Shown: positions 35,353 to 45,094, numbered from the stretch's first letter. The stretch is 64,000 nt of DNA from Hymenobacter armeniacus (GCF_014699055.1 NZ_JACXAC010000004.1:62001-126000); one strand, 5' to 3'. The notes: generated by a model from the sequence alone, not told the origin. Program-made: numbers and translations.

Positions 35353-38300
35353 ATGATAAATCACTTACCCTGCACCTCGTCTTTCAACAAAGGCTGGGCC
35401 GGCACCCTGGCGCTGCTGGTCTGGCTGCTGCCGCTGCTGGGCCACGCCCAGGCCCGGGCCGATGCCTACGGCTTCACCCAAACCATGGGCACCTACGCGC
35501 CCATCACGGGCGGCACCACCATTAGCGGCAGCACCACCGACGACGACGAGGTGTACCCCACCGTCACGCTGCCCTTCTCGTTCACCTACGCGGGCACGGC
35601 CTACACCGCCCTCAACATCACCCCCAACGGCTACGTGACGTTTGGCGCCACCGCGCCCAGCGCCACCGGCTACACCCCCATTTCTTCGGGCACGGGCTAC
35701 GCCGGTGCCATCGCCGCGTTTGGCCTCGATGGTGGCGGCCGGAGCAACGCCGGCGCCGCCATCAGCACCGCCACCGTGGGCACGGCCCCGAACCGCGAGT
35801 TTGTGGTGCAGTATGCCAACTGGAGCGCCTACGGCGGCGTGGGCGGCACCGAGAACTACCAGATTCGCCTGGCCGAAACCAGCAACGTCATCCGCATTGT
35901 GTACGGCACCTTCACGGGCCTGGCCACCGGCACCAACCCGCAAGTAGGCCTGCGCGGCGCCGCCAACACCGACTACAACAACCGCCGCAGCGCCGCGGGC
36001 TGGGACCAGACCAACACCGGCGCCGCCCTCACCAGCTCGTCGACCGTGGCGGTGGGCCCCACCCTGGTGCCGGCCGCGGGCCTCACCTTCACCTACACCC
36101 CTGCCGCTACGCCGCAGCTGCCGGCCATCCGGCCCACGGCCTCTGCCGTCGCGGTCAGCACCGCCACCATCGACTTTGTGGCGCCGGCCGCCGCCACCAC
36201 GGCCCCCACGTCCTACACCGCCACCGTGACGCCAGCCGTCCCCGGTAGTCCGTTCACGGTCACGGCCTCGCCCTTTGCGCTCACCGGCCTGGCCGCCAGC
36301 ACCGCCTACACGGTGAGCATGGTGGCCAACTACGCGGCCGGGGCCTCGCTGCCCACCGAAACCCGGTTTGTGACCACCCCGGCCTGCTCGCCCCCCACGG
36401 CGCTGGCCATCAGCGCCATCACCACCACCTCGGCCAGCCTGACGTTCACCGCCCCGGCCTCGGGGGTGACGAACTACACCGTGACCACCACGCCCGCCAC
36501 CACCACCTACACCGTCACCAGCGCCACTACGGCCGCGCCGCTCGTGCTCACCGGCCTCACGCCCGGCACGGCCTACACCGTGAACGTGGTGAGCAACTGC
36601 TCCGTCGGGGGCGTGGCCAACACCGCCACGGTGAGCTTTGTCTCCGGCTTCACCTGCGTGACGCCGACTTACGCCACGGTGCCCTACACGCAGACGTTCG
36701 AGAACACCTGGGTGAGCAACTGCGCCCTGCGCGACGTGCCGAGCCTGAACTGGAAGATGACGGCCGGGGCCGACCCCGACGCCTCTTTCCGCCGCTACGA
36801 CGACGGCGCCGCCGCCGGCTGGCTTAACGGCTCGACCAACTACGGCTACACGCCGGCCGGCAGCAACGCGGGCGGGGCCTCGTCTTTGTTCTCGGCGCGC
36901 TACCACTCGGGCAACGTGTTTCCGGTGACCGAGTTTGCCACCTTCGACCTTTACGCCAACGCGGGCGGTACCACGGGCACGCCCACCCTCACCTTCGATT
37001 ACATCAACACCAGCGGCTCGGACAAGCTGGAAGTGCTGCTGAGCACCGACGGCGGCGTCACCTTCGGCGCGCCGCTGTTCACGCAGGTGCTGGCCGCCAC
37101 CTGGACCACCTACACCGTGCCGCTGCCCGGGGCCACGGCCACGAGCGTGATTCGCTTCCGCGCCACCGGCGACAACGGCAGCTCCGACATCGGCCTCGAC
37201 AACGTCAACCTCAACTACGTCACCTGCTCCATCGTGGCGAACCTGGCCGTCGCCAACATCACCGCCACCACGGCCAGCGTAACGTTTACGCCCCCGGCCG
37301 GCGGGGCTAGCTACACCGTGACCTACACCCCCACGGGCGGCACGGCCACCACCGTTACGCCCACCCCCACGGCCTCGCCCGTGTCCCTGACGAGCCTCAC
37401 GCCCAACACCCCCTACACCGTAACCGTGACCACCAACTGCGCCGGCAGCACCACTTCGGCCAGCGTCACCACCACCTTCACCACGGCCTGCACGGCGGCC
37501 CCCTACGCCGCGCTGCCCTATACCCAGACCTTTGAAGCTACCTGGGCCAATGCCTGCGGCACCCGCGACGTGCCCGACGCCAACTGGCGTGCCTCGCCGC
37601 TGGCGGGCAACAACGCCTGGCGCCGCTTCGACGACGGCACGGCCGGTGGCTGGAGCACCATCAACGGCGGCTACACCCCGGCCGGCAGCAACGCCGGCGG
37701 GGCCACGTCCTTGTTTTCGGCCCGCTTCCACGCCTACAACGCTCCCGTGGGCAGCCAGGGCCTGCTCGACCTCTCGGTGAACGCAAGCGGTACCACGGGC
37801 ACGCCCACCCTCACCTTCGATTACATCAACACCAGCGGCTCGGACAAGCTGGAAGTGCTGCTGAGCACCGACGGCGGCGGCACCTTCGGCGCGCCGCTGT
37901 TCACGCAGGTGCTGGCCGCCACCTGGACCACCTACACCGTGCCGCTGCCCGGGGCCACGGCCACGAGCGTGATTCGCTTCCGCGCCACCGGCGACGACGG
38001 CCTCAGCGACATTGGCCTCGACAACGTGAACGTGAGCTACGTGACCTGCACCCCGCCGACGGCCGTCGCCGTGCCCGCGGCCACCATCACCACCACCACG
38101 GCCCAGGTAACGTTCACGCCCTCGACCAGCGGCGTGGCCAACTACACCGTGACGACTTCGCCGGCCACCACCCAGGCCAACGCCACGGCCTCGCCCATCA
38201 CCCTGACGGGCCTGACCCCTGGCACCACCTACACCGTGACGCTGACCACCAACTGCTCCGGCGGCAACGGTAGCTCGACGACGACCGTGCCGGTGACCTT

Positions 38301-39165
38301 CACCACGGCCTTTCTCTGCGTGACGCCGACTTACGCCACGGTGCCCTATACCCAGACGTTCGAGAACACCTGGGTAACCAACTGCGCCCTGCGCGACGTG
38401 CCCAGCCTGAACTGGAAAATGACGGCCGGGGCTGACCCCGACGCCTCTTTCCGCCGCTACGACGACGGCGCCGCCGCCGGCTGGACCGGCGGCTCGACCA
38501 ACGGCGGCTACACCCCGGCCGGCAGCAACGCCAACGGCGCGTCGTCCTCATTCTCGGCGCGCTACCATTCCTACAACGTGTCTCCGGTGACCGAATTCGC
38601 CACCTTTGACCTCTACGCCAACTTGAGCAGCGCCGGTTCGGCTGGGACCGGGCTGAAGTTTGACTACATCAACACCAGCGGCACGGACAAGCTGGAAGTG
38701 CTGCTGAGCACCGACGGCGGGACCACCTTCGGCGCGCCGCTGTTTACGCAGGTGCTGGCCGCCACCTGGACTTCTTACACCATACCCCTGGTAGGCGGCA
38801 CCGCTACGAGCGTGATTCGTTTCCGCGCCACCGGCGACAACGGCAGCACCGACATTGGCCTCGACAACGTGAGCCTGCTGGTGGTGACGGCCACCCGCAA
38901 CGAGGCCCTGGCCGCCCAGGTGAGCGTATACCCCAACCCGGCCCACGAGAACTTCACGGTGCTGGTGCCGGCCGTGGCCAACGCCACGAGCGTGCAGGCC
39001 GAACTACTCAATGCCCTCGGGCAGGTGGTACGCACGCAGTCAGCGGCCTTGCCCGCGGCCGGTGCCCGCTTCACGGTGCCCACCGCCGAGCTGGCGACCG
39101 GCGTGTACACCCTGCGCCTCAAGGCCGGCAATGACGTCCTCACCAAGCGTGTGGTCATCAACTAG
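35353..39165 (+). CDS. T9SS-exported FN3/MAM-like multidomain protein (1270 residues)
   Basis: Signal peptide about 1-33 (LALLVWLLPLLGHAQA). An N-terminal beta-rich domain (about 35-250, with LPFSFTYAGTAYTALNITPN and NYQIRLAETSNVIRIVYGTF) is followed by FN3-like domains (Thr/Ala/Ser-rich, with LTGLTPGTAYTV) alternating with three MAM/jelly-roll-like modules (about 435-625, 710-895 and 986-1180), each carrying PYTQTFE and LTFDYINTSGSDKLEVLLST or a close variant. A T9SS type A sorting domain closes the protein (VYPNPAHENF to TKRVVIN, about 1187-1270). Likely a surface or secreted adhesin-like protein. The modules are nearly identical at DNA level, indicating recent duplication or gene conversion. 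A strong terminator follows. Confidence 0.85.
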   Translation: MINHLPCTSSFNKGWAGTLALLVWLLPLLGHAQARADAYGFTQTMGTYAPITGGTTISGSTTDDDEVYPTVTLPFSFTYAGTAYTALNITPNGYVTFGATAPSATGYTPISSGTGYAGAIAAFGLDGGGRSNAGAAISTATVGTAPNREFVVQYANWSAYGGVGGTENYQIRLAETSNVIRIVYGTFTGLATGTNPQVGLRGAANTDYNNRRSAAGWDQTNTGAALTSSSTVAVGPTLVPAAGLTFTYTPAATPQLPAIRPTASAVAVSTATIDFVAPAAATTAPTSYTATVTPAVPGSPFTVTASPFALTGLAASTAYTVSMVANYAAGASLPTETRFVTTPACSPPTALAISAITTTSASLTFTAPASGVTNYTVTTTPATTTYTVTSATTAAPLVLTGLTPGTAYTVNVVSNCSVGGVANTATVSFVSGFTCVTPTYATVPYTQTFENTWVSNCALRDVPSLNWKMTAGADPDASFRRYDDGAAAGWLNGSTNYGYTPAGSNAGGASSLFSARYHSGNVFPVTEFATFDLYANAGGTTGTPTLTFDYINTSGSDKLEVLLSTDGGVTFGAPLFTQVLAATWTTYTVPLPGATATSVIRFRATGDNGSSDIGLDNVNLNYVTCSIVANLAVANITATTASVTFTPPAGGASYTVTYTPTGGTATTVTPTPTASPVSLTSLTPNTPYTVTVTTNCAGSTTSASVTTTFTTACTAAPYAALPYTQTFEATWANACGTRDVPDANWRASPLAGNNAWRRFDDGTAGGWSTINGGYTPAGSNAGGATSLFSARFHAYNAPVGSQGLLDLSVNASGTTGTPTLTFDYINTSGSDKLEVLLSTDGGGTFGAPLFTQVLAATWTTYTVPLPGATATSVIRFRATGDDGLSDIGLDNVNVSYVTCTPPTAVAVPAATITTTTAQVTFTPSTSGVANYTVTTSPATTQANATASPITLTGLTPGTTYTVTLTTNCSGGNGSSTTTVPVTFTTAFLCVTPTYATVPYTQTFENTWVTNCALRDVPSLNWKMTAGADPDASFRRYDDGAAAGWTGGSTNGGYTPAGSNANGASSSFSARYHSYNVSPVTEFATFDLYANLSSAGSAGTGLKFDYINTSGTDKLEVLLSTDGGTTFGAPLFTQVLAATWTSYTIPLVGGTATSVIRFRATGDNGSTDIGLDNVSLLVVTATRNEALAAQVSVYPNPAHENFTVLVPAVANATSVQAELLNALGQVVRTQSAALPAAGARFTVPTAELATGVYTLRLKAGNDVLTKRVVIN
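36966..37995 (+). repeat. Near-identical 208-bp direct repeat inside the FN3/MAM gene
   Basis: 36966-37173 and 37788-37995 differ at one visible base (GTC against GGC) over 208 nt. They lie in MAM-like modules 1 and 2. The span given covers both copies and the DNA between them. Confidence 0.9.
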
Positions 39166-39221
39166 CTAGCCGGAGCCGGCTCTGCCTCAGGGCCAGCTCT
39201 TGGGCTTAATTGACCTGTATG

Positions 39222-39257
39222 AAAAAGCCCCGACTGCGCGAGCAGTCGGGGCTTTTT
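39222..39257. terminator. Bidirectional terminator
   Basis: Perfect 16-bp stem (39222-39237 with 39242-39257), loop GCGA, with A- and T-tracts on either side, between the convergent T9SS and nucleotidyltransferase genes. Confidence 0.9.
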
Positions 39258-39310
39258 TGGTAAATATCCACCTGCGGCGTCGGACCGGTGGGCGGTCCAC
39301 AAAACGACGA

Positions 39311-40312
39311 CTAGCTGTAGTCAATCTCCGTGTTGTCGCCGATGTTCAGCGAGTGGTTCATGCCCCGGAACGAGGCGTCCGAACCCACGATGCAGTCGTG
39401 CATCACGGCTGAGCGTAGCTCCGAATAAGAGCCGATGATGGAGTCGCTCAGGATGGTGTTTTGCACGATGGTTTTGTCGCCGATGGCCACATTGGGGCCG
39501 ATGATGGACTGCGAAATCTTGCAGCCCCGCCCGATGCTGACGGGCGGAATAATCACCGAATCCGGAAACTCCGAGTAGTCGCGCGGCTCCAGGAATTCGG
39601 CCGTGTTCAGCAGGCGGGCGTTGGCTTCGAGCAGGGTTTCCTTGCGGCCGCAGTCAAACCAGTTGTCGACGGGGCAGGTCGTCATCACCTCGCCGTCCTC
39701 GATGAGGCGCATCAGCGCGTCGGTGAGTTGGAATTCGCCGTGGGTGCGCACGTCGGTTTCGCGCAGCCACTCCAGGGCCTGGGCCAGCTTTTCGGCGTGG
39801 GCCAGCTTGTAGAGGCCCACCATGGCGTAGTTCGACTTCGGGATTTTGGGCTTTTCCACCACCTTGTTCACGCGGCCGCCGGCCCCGGTCTCCACAATGC
39901 CAAAGCGGGTGGGGTCCTTCACCTCTTTCACGGCCAGCACCGAGCCGGGCGTGGCCAGCAGGGCGGGCAGGTCGACGTCCACGATGGTGTCGCCGAGCAG
40001 GATGAGCACGCCGTCGGGGTCGTGGCGGAACTCCTCGCGGGCCAGCCACAGGGCATGGCCCAGGCCCTCGCGGGGCTCCTGCATCACGAAGGTGGCCTTG
40101 AGGTCGGGGTAGTTGCGGCGCACGTAGCGCACGATTTTATCGCCCAGGTAGCCCACGATGAACACAAAATCGGTGAGCCCGGCGCCCTGCAGGCGGTCGA
40201 TGATGTGGCCCAGAATGGTGTTGCCGGCCACCGGCACCAAGCTTTTGGGCTGGGTGTGGGTGTGGGGGCGCAGGCGCGAGCCAATGCCGGCGACGGGAAT
40301 AACGGCTTTCAT
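39311..40312 (-). CDS. Sugar-phosphate nucleotidyltransferase with C-terminal left-handed beta-helix
   Basis: 333 residues from the ATG at 40312, which gives MKAVIPVAGIGSRLRPHTHT, the nucleotide-binding G-x-G-x-R-L-x-P motif. PKSLVPVAGNTIL, LILLGDTIVDVD (metal-binding Asp) and VEKPKIPKSNYAMVGLY are all typical of the RmlA/GalU/GlmU fold. The C-terminal third (SVIIPPVSIGRGCKI, SIIGPNVAIGD, TILSDSIIGSYSEL) has hexapeptide-like repeats. It activates a sugar-1-phosphate with NTP for polysaccharide synthesis; the exact sugar cannot be told. It is divergent from lemA. Confidence 0.87.
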   Translation of the reverse strand: MKAVIPVAGIGSRLRPHTHTQPKSLVPVAGNTILGHIIDRLQGAGLTDFVFIVGYLGDKIVRYVRRNYPDLKATFVMQEPREGLGHALWLAREEFRHDPDGVLILLGDTIVDVDLPALLATPGSVLAVKEVKDPTRFGIVETGAGGRVNKVVEKPKIPKSNYAMVGLYKLAHAEKLAQALEWLRETDVRTHGEFQLTDALMRLIEDGEVMTTCPVDNWFDCGRKETLLEANARLLNTAEFLEPRDYSEFPDSVIIPPVSIGRGCKISQSIIGPNVAIGDKTIVQNTILSDSIIGSYSELRSAVMHDCIVGSDASFRGMNHSLNIGDNTEIDYS

Positions 40313-40408
40313 GGTAATGAACCGAAGAAGAAATCGATTAAGAAGGAGCGAGGGCGGCCGGGCACGCCCAGCTACGCAGCAAGCTACAACTACTAGGGCC
40401 AAGCTGCG

Positions 40409-40415
40409 TACTTTG
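40409..40415 (+). promoter_or_regulatory. Possible lemA -7 element
   Basis: TACTTTG has the TTTG core but one spacer base fewer than TAnnTTTG. It lies 97 nt before the lemA ATG. Weak evidence. Confidence 0.25.
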
Positions 40416-40512
40416 CGCCAAGCCCGGAACCAAACCGGCGCGGCCGCCGCAGGTTTTGGCCGTTGCCGCTTCCCCTCCGAGCATCTTTCACCATCACCCC
40501 TTCTTTTTTCAC

Positions 40513-41091
40513 ATGAAACGCTTTCTTCTGTATTTCGCGGGCCTGGCCCTGTTGCTCACCCAGTCCTCGTGCGGCTACAACGGCATGGTGCAGCGCGACC
40601 AGGCCGTGAAAGCCCAGGCCGGCAACGTGCAAAGCGCCTACCAGCGCCGCAACGACCTCATCGGCAACTTAGTGAACACCGTGAAGGGCGCCGCCAAGTT
40701 TGAGCAGGGCACCCTCACTTCGGTCATCGAAGCCCGCGCCAAGGCCACCAGCGTGCAGCTCAACGCCAACGACCTGACGCCTGAAAATATCAAGAAATTT
40801 CAAGAGGCCCAAAGCCAGGTGTCGGCCGGCCTGGGCCGCCTGCTGGCCGTGTCGGAAAATTACCCCGACCTGAAGGCCAACGCCAACTTCCAGGAGCTGC
40901 AGGCCCAGATTGAGGGCACCGAAAACCGCATCAACGTGGAGCGCAACAAGTTCAACGCCGTTACCAACGACTACAACACCTTCACCCGCTCCTTCCCCAA
41001 CAACCTGTTTGCCGGCATGTTCGGCTTCCAGCCCAAGCCCTACTTCGAGGCCGACCCGGCCGCGAGCAAGGCGCCCACGGTGCAGTTTTAA
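40513..41091 (+). CDS. lemA: LemA family lipoprotein
   Basis: 192 residues from the ATG at 40513. The N-terminal hydrophobic stretch ends in a lipobox-like LTQSSC, so it is probably lipid-anchored. LemA signatures: YNGMVQRDQAVKAQAGNVQS, YQRRNDLIGNLVNTVKGAA, NYPDLKANANFQELQAQIEG and NRINVERNKFNAVTNDYN. The fold is a long helical bundle. Molecular role unknown. It heads a lemA-TPM-TPM cluster, a very common arrangement, with a palindromic repeat between the first two genes. Confidence 0.92.
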   Translation: MKRFLLYFAGLALLLTQSSCGYNGMVQRDQAVKAQAGNVQSAYQRRNDLIGNLVNTVKGAAKFEQGTLTSVIEARAKATSVQLNANDLTPENIKKFQEAQSQVSAGLGRLLAVSENYPDLKANANFQELQAQIEGTENRINVERNKFNAVTNDYNTFTRSFPNNLFAGMFGFQPKPYFEADPAASKAPTVQF

Positions 41092-41102
41092 ATTTCAGTT
41101 AT

Positions 41103-41175
41103 CAGTTAACAGTGAGCAGTGAACGAGTAGGGCCTCAGCCGCTACTGTGGGTTACCGGCTGCTCACTGTTAACTG
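41103..41175. repeat. GTTAAC-type inverted repeat between lemA and the first TPM gene
   Basis: CAGTTAACAGTGAGCAG (41103-41119) and its exact reverse complement (41159-41175) enclose 39 nt. Further degenerate TTAACTG units follow up to the start codon at 41197. Noncoding, possibly forming a long hairpin in the operon transcript. Confidence 0.85.
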
Positions 41176-41196
41176 TTCACTATTAACTGCTAACTG

Positions 41197-41651
41197 ATGA
41201 ATAACCCCCTTACCCCCGCCCAGGACGCGGCCCTGGTGGCCGCCATCCGGCAGGCCGAAGTCACGACTTCAGGCGAAATTCGGGTGCATCTGGAAGACAC
41301 CTGCCCCACGCCCGAGCCGCTGGACCGCGCCGCCCAGGTGTTTGGCGAGCTGAACATGCACAAGACCGCCGCCCGCAACGGCGTGCTGTTTTACCTGGCC
41401 TGGCAAAGCCGGCAGTTCGCCGTCATCGGCGACTCGGCCATCAACGCGGCCGTGCCCGACGACTTTTGGGAAACCACCAAAGAAGCCGTGCTGGAGCAGT
41501 TTCGGCACGAAAACTACGTGCTGGGCCTGGAGCGCGGCATCAAGATGGTGGGCGAGCAGCTGCAGCGCTACTTCCCCTACAACGCCAAAACCGACCAGAA
41601 CGAGTTGGACGATTCCATTTCCTTCGGCGGCCCAAAGCCGTCTTCCGACGC

Positions 41652-41655
<4 letters not shown>
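41197..41655 (+). CDS. TPM-domain protein (small, soluble)
   Basis: 152 residues covering one TPM (TLP18.3/Psb32/MOLO-1) domain: LTPAQDAALVAAIRQAEVTT, SGEIRVHLEDTC, NGVLFYLAWQSRQFAVIGDS and DDFWETTKEAVLEQF. There is no signal peptide or TM helix, so it should be cytosolic, unlike its neighbour. Its stop overlaps the next gene's start (ATGA at 41652-41655), showing translational coupling. Confidence 0.9.
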
Positions 41656-42503
<848 letters not shown>

Positions 42504-42505
42504 GT

Positions 42506-42598
42506 TTTTAGTGGTTAATGATAAACGGTTAGTGGTTAGTGCACGGTTATTTACAGCTGGGCATTAACCACTAACCGTTTATCCTTAACCACTAAACT
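42506..42598. repeat. About 37-bp inverted repeat between TPM and DUF1684 genes
   Basis: Arms 42506-42542 and 42561-42598 pair over about 37 bp with two to three mismatches; both are built from TTAGTGGTTA / TAACCACTAA units. It lies exactly between the convergent genes, starting 2 nt after one stop codon and ending at the other. It may act as a bidirectional terminator although it lacks T-tracts. Confidence 0.85.
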
Positions 42599-43230
42599 CA
42601 GTGGTCGCTCTGCACGCCCACCGGAATGGCCACCGCCAGCCGGTTCTCGGCCGGCGGCACGGGGCAGGAGTAGCCGTGGTTGTAGGCGCACGAGGGATTG
42701 TAAGCCCGATTAAAATCGAGCTGCATCACCGTGACGCCGCGCGGCGGGATGCGCAGGTCGATGTAGCGGCCGCCGCCGTAGCTGCCGTGGCCGTTGGTGA
42801 GGTCGGTGAAGGGCAGGAAGAGGTAGTCTTCCAGGCCGGGCCGCTTCAGCAGCTCCTGGTTTTGGTACACGCTGAGCCGCTGGGGCTGGCCGTTCAGCAC
42901 GAAGCGCAGTTCGCCGTATTTGCGGTAGGTGGGCCGGCGGGCGGTGCTGGTTTCCATGGCGAACGGCCGCGAGGTAGAGTCGCGCACAAACGTGGCCGTC
43001 ACGTAGTAGCGGTACTGGGTGGGGTAGTAGGGCAGGCTGACGAGGGCCTGCTGCTCGGCCGGCGTCAGGGGCGACTCCTGCGGGTTGCGAAACTCCGCGT
43101 TCAGGGCCTGCTGAAACGCCAGCACGCTCTGGCGGTGGGCCACCGAGTCGAGGTGCGCGGGAGCGGTTTGCGCCTGCGCGCGGCCGGAAAGCAGCGCGCT
43201 TGCCAGCAGGAAGGCAAAGAAAGATTTCAT
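42598..43230 (-). CDS. DUF1684-domain exported protein
   Basis: 210 residues with a signal peptide (about 1-20, FFAFLLASALLSGRAQAQ). The family hallmarks are present: FVLNGQPQRLSVYQNQELL, LFLPFTDLTNGHGSYGGGRY, IDLRIPP, and the Cys-bearing end FNRAYNPSCAYNHGYSCPVP with PPAENRLAVAIPVG. The two cysteines and surrounding Asn/His/Tyr suggest a binding or active site, but the activity is unknown. Monocistronic by appearance; convergent with the lemA cluster. Confidence 0.88.
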   Translation of the reverse strand: MKSFFAFLLASALLSGRAQAQTAPAHLDSVAHRQSVLAFQQALNAEFRNPQESPLTPAEQQALVSLPYYPTQYRYYVTATFVRDSTSRPFAMETSTARRPTYRKYGELRFVLNGQPQRLSVYQNQELLKRPGLEDYLFLPFTDLTNGHGSYGGGRYIDLRIPPRGVTVMQLDFNRAYNPSCAYNHGYSCPVPPAENRLAVAIPVGVQSDH

Positions 43231-43361
43231 GAGCCAAAGCTACTGCGCCTCCCGCGCCAGCAGGCCGTTTCCAACCTTATTGCCCAAACGCTAGTATCAA
43301 GCCTTGATTCGGCGGTAGCAAGGCCGCGGACAATTTCTTTCACCCTTCTTTTGTCGATGCC

Positions 43362-43541
43362 ATGAATGCTTCCCGCCTAACCATACTGTTCTTTTTCTTC
43401 GCCCTGGCCACCACCCTCACCGGGTGCGACGCCATTGCCGGCATCTTCAAGGCCGGTGCCTACACCGGCATCATCGCCGTATTTATCGTGGTGGCGCTGC
43501 TGTTCTTCATCGTGAACAAGATGCGCGGCCCGCGCCCGTAA
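43362..43541 (+). CDS. Small 59-residue lipoprotein/membrane peptide
   Basis: ATG at 43362. An N-terminal lipoprotein signal (LFFFFALATTLTGCDAI, Cys22) is followed by IAGIFKAGAYTG and one transmembrane segment (IIAVFIVVALLFFIVNKM) and a basic tail RGPRP. Short proteins of this layout (GCDAIxGIFKAG plus one TM) recur in Bacteroidota, where I recall them sometimes carrying misleading enzyme names. Function unknown. It is followed at once by a palindromic repeat and a terminator. Confidence 0.75.
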   Translation: MNASRLTILFFFFALATTLTGCDAIAGIFKAGAYTGIIAVFIVVALLFFIVNKMRGPRP

Positions 43542-43544
43542 GCA

Positions 43545-43624
43545 CGTACCCCCAAGCTGTGCTTGGGTTGAGGCGAACGAAACCTAACGATGCCTGCCAA
43601 GCCCAAGCGCAGCTTGGGGGTACG
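43545..43624. repeat. 23-bp inverted repeat with 34-bp spacer
   Basis: Arm 43545-43567 (CGTACCCCCAAGC...GCTTGGG) and arm 43602-43624 are reverse complements with one mismatch; each arm also contains a short internal palindrome (CCCAAGC / GCTTGGG). It starts 3 nt after the 59-residue gene. Probably a dispersed repeat-family member. Confidence 0.85.
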
Positions 43625-43631
43625 CCCACCA

Positions 43632-43677
43632 AACGCAAAAAGCGCGGCCCCTGCGAAGGAGCCGCGCTTTTTGCGTT
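43632..43677. terminator. Bidirectional terminator
   Basis: Perfect 17-bp stem (43632-43648 with 43661-43677) with a 12-nt loop; A-tract and T-tract inside the arms. It separates the small peptide gene from the convergent fatty acid hydroxylase gene. Confidence 0.85.
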
Positions 43678-43694
43678 GCATCGAAACCGGGAGG

Positions 43695-44372
43695 CTACTC
43701 GCTGCGCTGCTTGCTGGGCATGGTGCCGATGATGTGGTCCCAGAGCGTGCTGCTCACGCCAAAGGCCACCTCGTCTTGCCGGTAGTGGTGCTGGCTGTGG
43801 TGAGTCCACCACACTTTCAGGAAATTTTTGGGCGGCGCGTAGGCATGAATGGCGTAGTGCACAAACAGGTACATGGCGTAGCCAAACGTGAAGCCCGACA
43901 GCAGCCCAAACGCATACGAGCCGAAGCTGAAGCGGAAAATGAAGAACAGCAGCGAGGCTACGAATACCGTGATGATGGGCGGCATGGCCAGGCGCGTCTT
44001 GTCCTTGGGGTACTCGTGGTGCACGCCGTGCATGGTGTACTGGAACTTGGCCCGGCCCGGTGTGGTGGCCGGAATGTGGTACACGTAGCGGTGCACCAGG
44101 TATTCCACCAGGGTGAAGGCCAGCAGCCCCACCAAAAACAGCCCCAGCGCGCCCAGGCCCGTCATGAAGCCGCGGGTGAGGCCATAATACATGCTCAGCA
44201 CGCCCGTAACGGCAAAAATGCCCACCGGCAACGCAATGTGCGTGTGCGAAAGCCGCTCCAGCACGGGGTTTTGAAACAGCTGGGCCGAGCCTTTGTGCTT
44301 GGGCCGCATGGGGGCCGCGGCGGGAGCAAGAGTGGGCTTAACGTCTGGTTCTTCGGTGGATAGGGTTTGCAT
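43695..44372 (-). CDS. Fatty acid hydroxylase / sterol desaturase family membrane protein
   Basis: 225 residues from the ATG at 44372. Four hydrophobic segments surround the histidine clusters of the diiron hydroxylase family: HRYVYH (HX3H), HGVHHEYPKD (HX2HH), FVHYAIHAY and WWTHHSQHHYRQDE. These bind two irons and use O2 to hydroxylate lipid chains. In Bacteroidota, sphingolipid or fatty acid 2-hydroxylation is a plausible role (inference). It starts 36 nt after aroK and may be cotranscribed. Confidence 0.87.
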   Translation of the reverse strand: MQTLSTEEPDVKPTLAPAAAPMRPKHKGSAQLFQNPVLERLSHTHIALPVGIFAVTGVLSMYYGLTRGFMTGLGALGLFLVGLLAFTLVEYLVHRYVYHIPATTPGRAKFQYTMHGVHHEYPKDKTRLAMPPIITVFVASLLFFIFRFSFGSYAFGLLSGFTFGYAMYLFVHYAIHAYAPPKNFLKVWWTHHSQHHYRQDEVAFGVSSTLWDHIIGTMPSKQRSE

Positions 44373-44408
44373 AATAAGGACGAACAACAAACGGATGAAG
44401 GTGCAAAA

Positions 44409-44996
44409 TTACGATGCCGGGGGCAATGTGCCCCCCGGCAGGGCAAAACCCGCGCCAGCCAGCTGCGCCACCACCGCGGGCAGCGTGCAGGCCGCCGAGC
44501 AGCGCAGCCGGGCCCGGGCATAAAACCCTTTCCGGGCCTTCAGGGTTTCGCGCAGCCAGGCTTCGGCCCCGCCCGCGGCCGCGATGAGGGGCCGTTTGGC
44601 CACTTCCTCGGGTGGCAGGCGGGCGGCCAGCACTTCCACCGGCACGTCGAGCCAGAGCGTGATGCCCGCGCTGTTAAGCAGCGCCATGTTGCTGTGAAAG
44701 CAGGGCGTGCCGCCGCCCGTGGCCAGCACCAGCGGCGGCCCCGCGTGGGCCAGGGCCCGCCGCAGCACCGCCGATTCTAGCTCCCGAAAGCTGGCCTCGC
44801 CCTCGGCGGCGAAAATATCCCGCACGCTGCGCCCGGTCTGCGCTTCAATGGCCACGTCCAGGTCCAGAAACGGGCGGTTGAAATGTGCGGCCAGCTGGCG
44901 GCCCAGGGTGGTTTTGCCGGCGCCGGGCAGGCCCACCAGGCTCAGGTGGCCGGAGCCGCCGGGTGGGACAGGGGTGATGAGGGGAGGTTGATTCAC
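44409..44996 (-). CDS. aroK: Shikimate kinase
   Basis: Annotated from a GTG at 44996 (195 residues). An ATG at 45053 would extend it by 19 residues, but that extension is encoded by the AGACGC hairpin repeat and is probably untranslated. Motifs: P-loop [24 protein letters not shown] (shikimate-binding D-x-D), [17 protein letters not shown] and [10 protein letters not shown]. The lid region contains [12 protein letters not shown]. It phosphorylates shikimate with ATP in the chorismate pathway. It is preceded by the permease gene and followed by the hydroxylase gene. Confidence 0.92.
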   Translation of the reverse strand: MNQPPLITPVPPGGSGHLSLVGLPGAGKTTLGRQLAAHFNRPFLDLDVAIEAQTGRSVRDIFAAEGEASFRELESAVLRRALAHAGPPLVLATGGGTPCFHSNMALLNSAGITLWLDVPVEVLAARLPPEEVAKRPLIAAAGGAEAWLRETLKARKGFYARARLRCSAACTLPAVVAQLAGAGFALPGGTLPPAS

Positions 44997-45018
44997 AGGC
45001 TTATAAAGGCACGGTGTA

Positions 45019-45038
45019 GAGACGCATATTGGCGTCTC
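45019..45038. repeat. AGACGC hairpin, copy 1
   Basis: GAGACGC (45019-45025) and GCGTCTC (45032-45038) flank ATATTG. It sits in the aroK leader and resembles copy 2 at 45095-45120. Confidence 0.75.
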
Positions 45039-45094
45039 CTCGTTGAACAACATCGGGCCAATTAGTGCGACTTGCGCGGTTCCCGCTGTTTAAT

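Noticed and set aside
35365..37731. A 788-codon minus-strand frame opposite the FN3/MAM gene
   Set aside because: Same compositional artefact, with no signal, motif or promoter.
44997..45053. Upstream ATG for aroK at 45053
   Set aside because: The extra codons come from the AGACGC hairpin repeat and precede the family's normal start; the GTG at 44996 is preferred.
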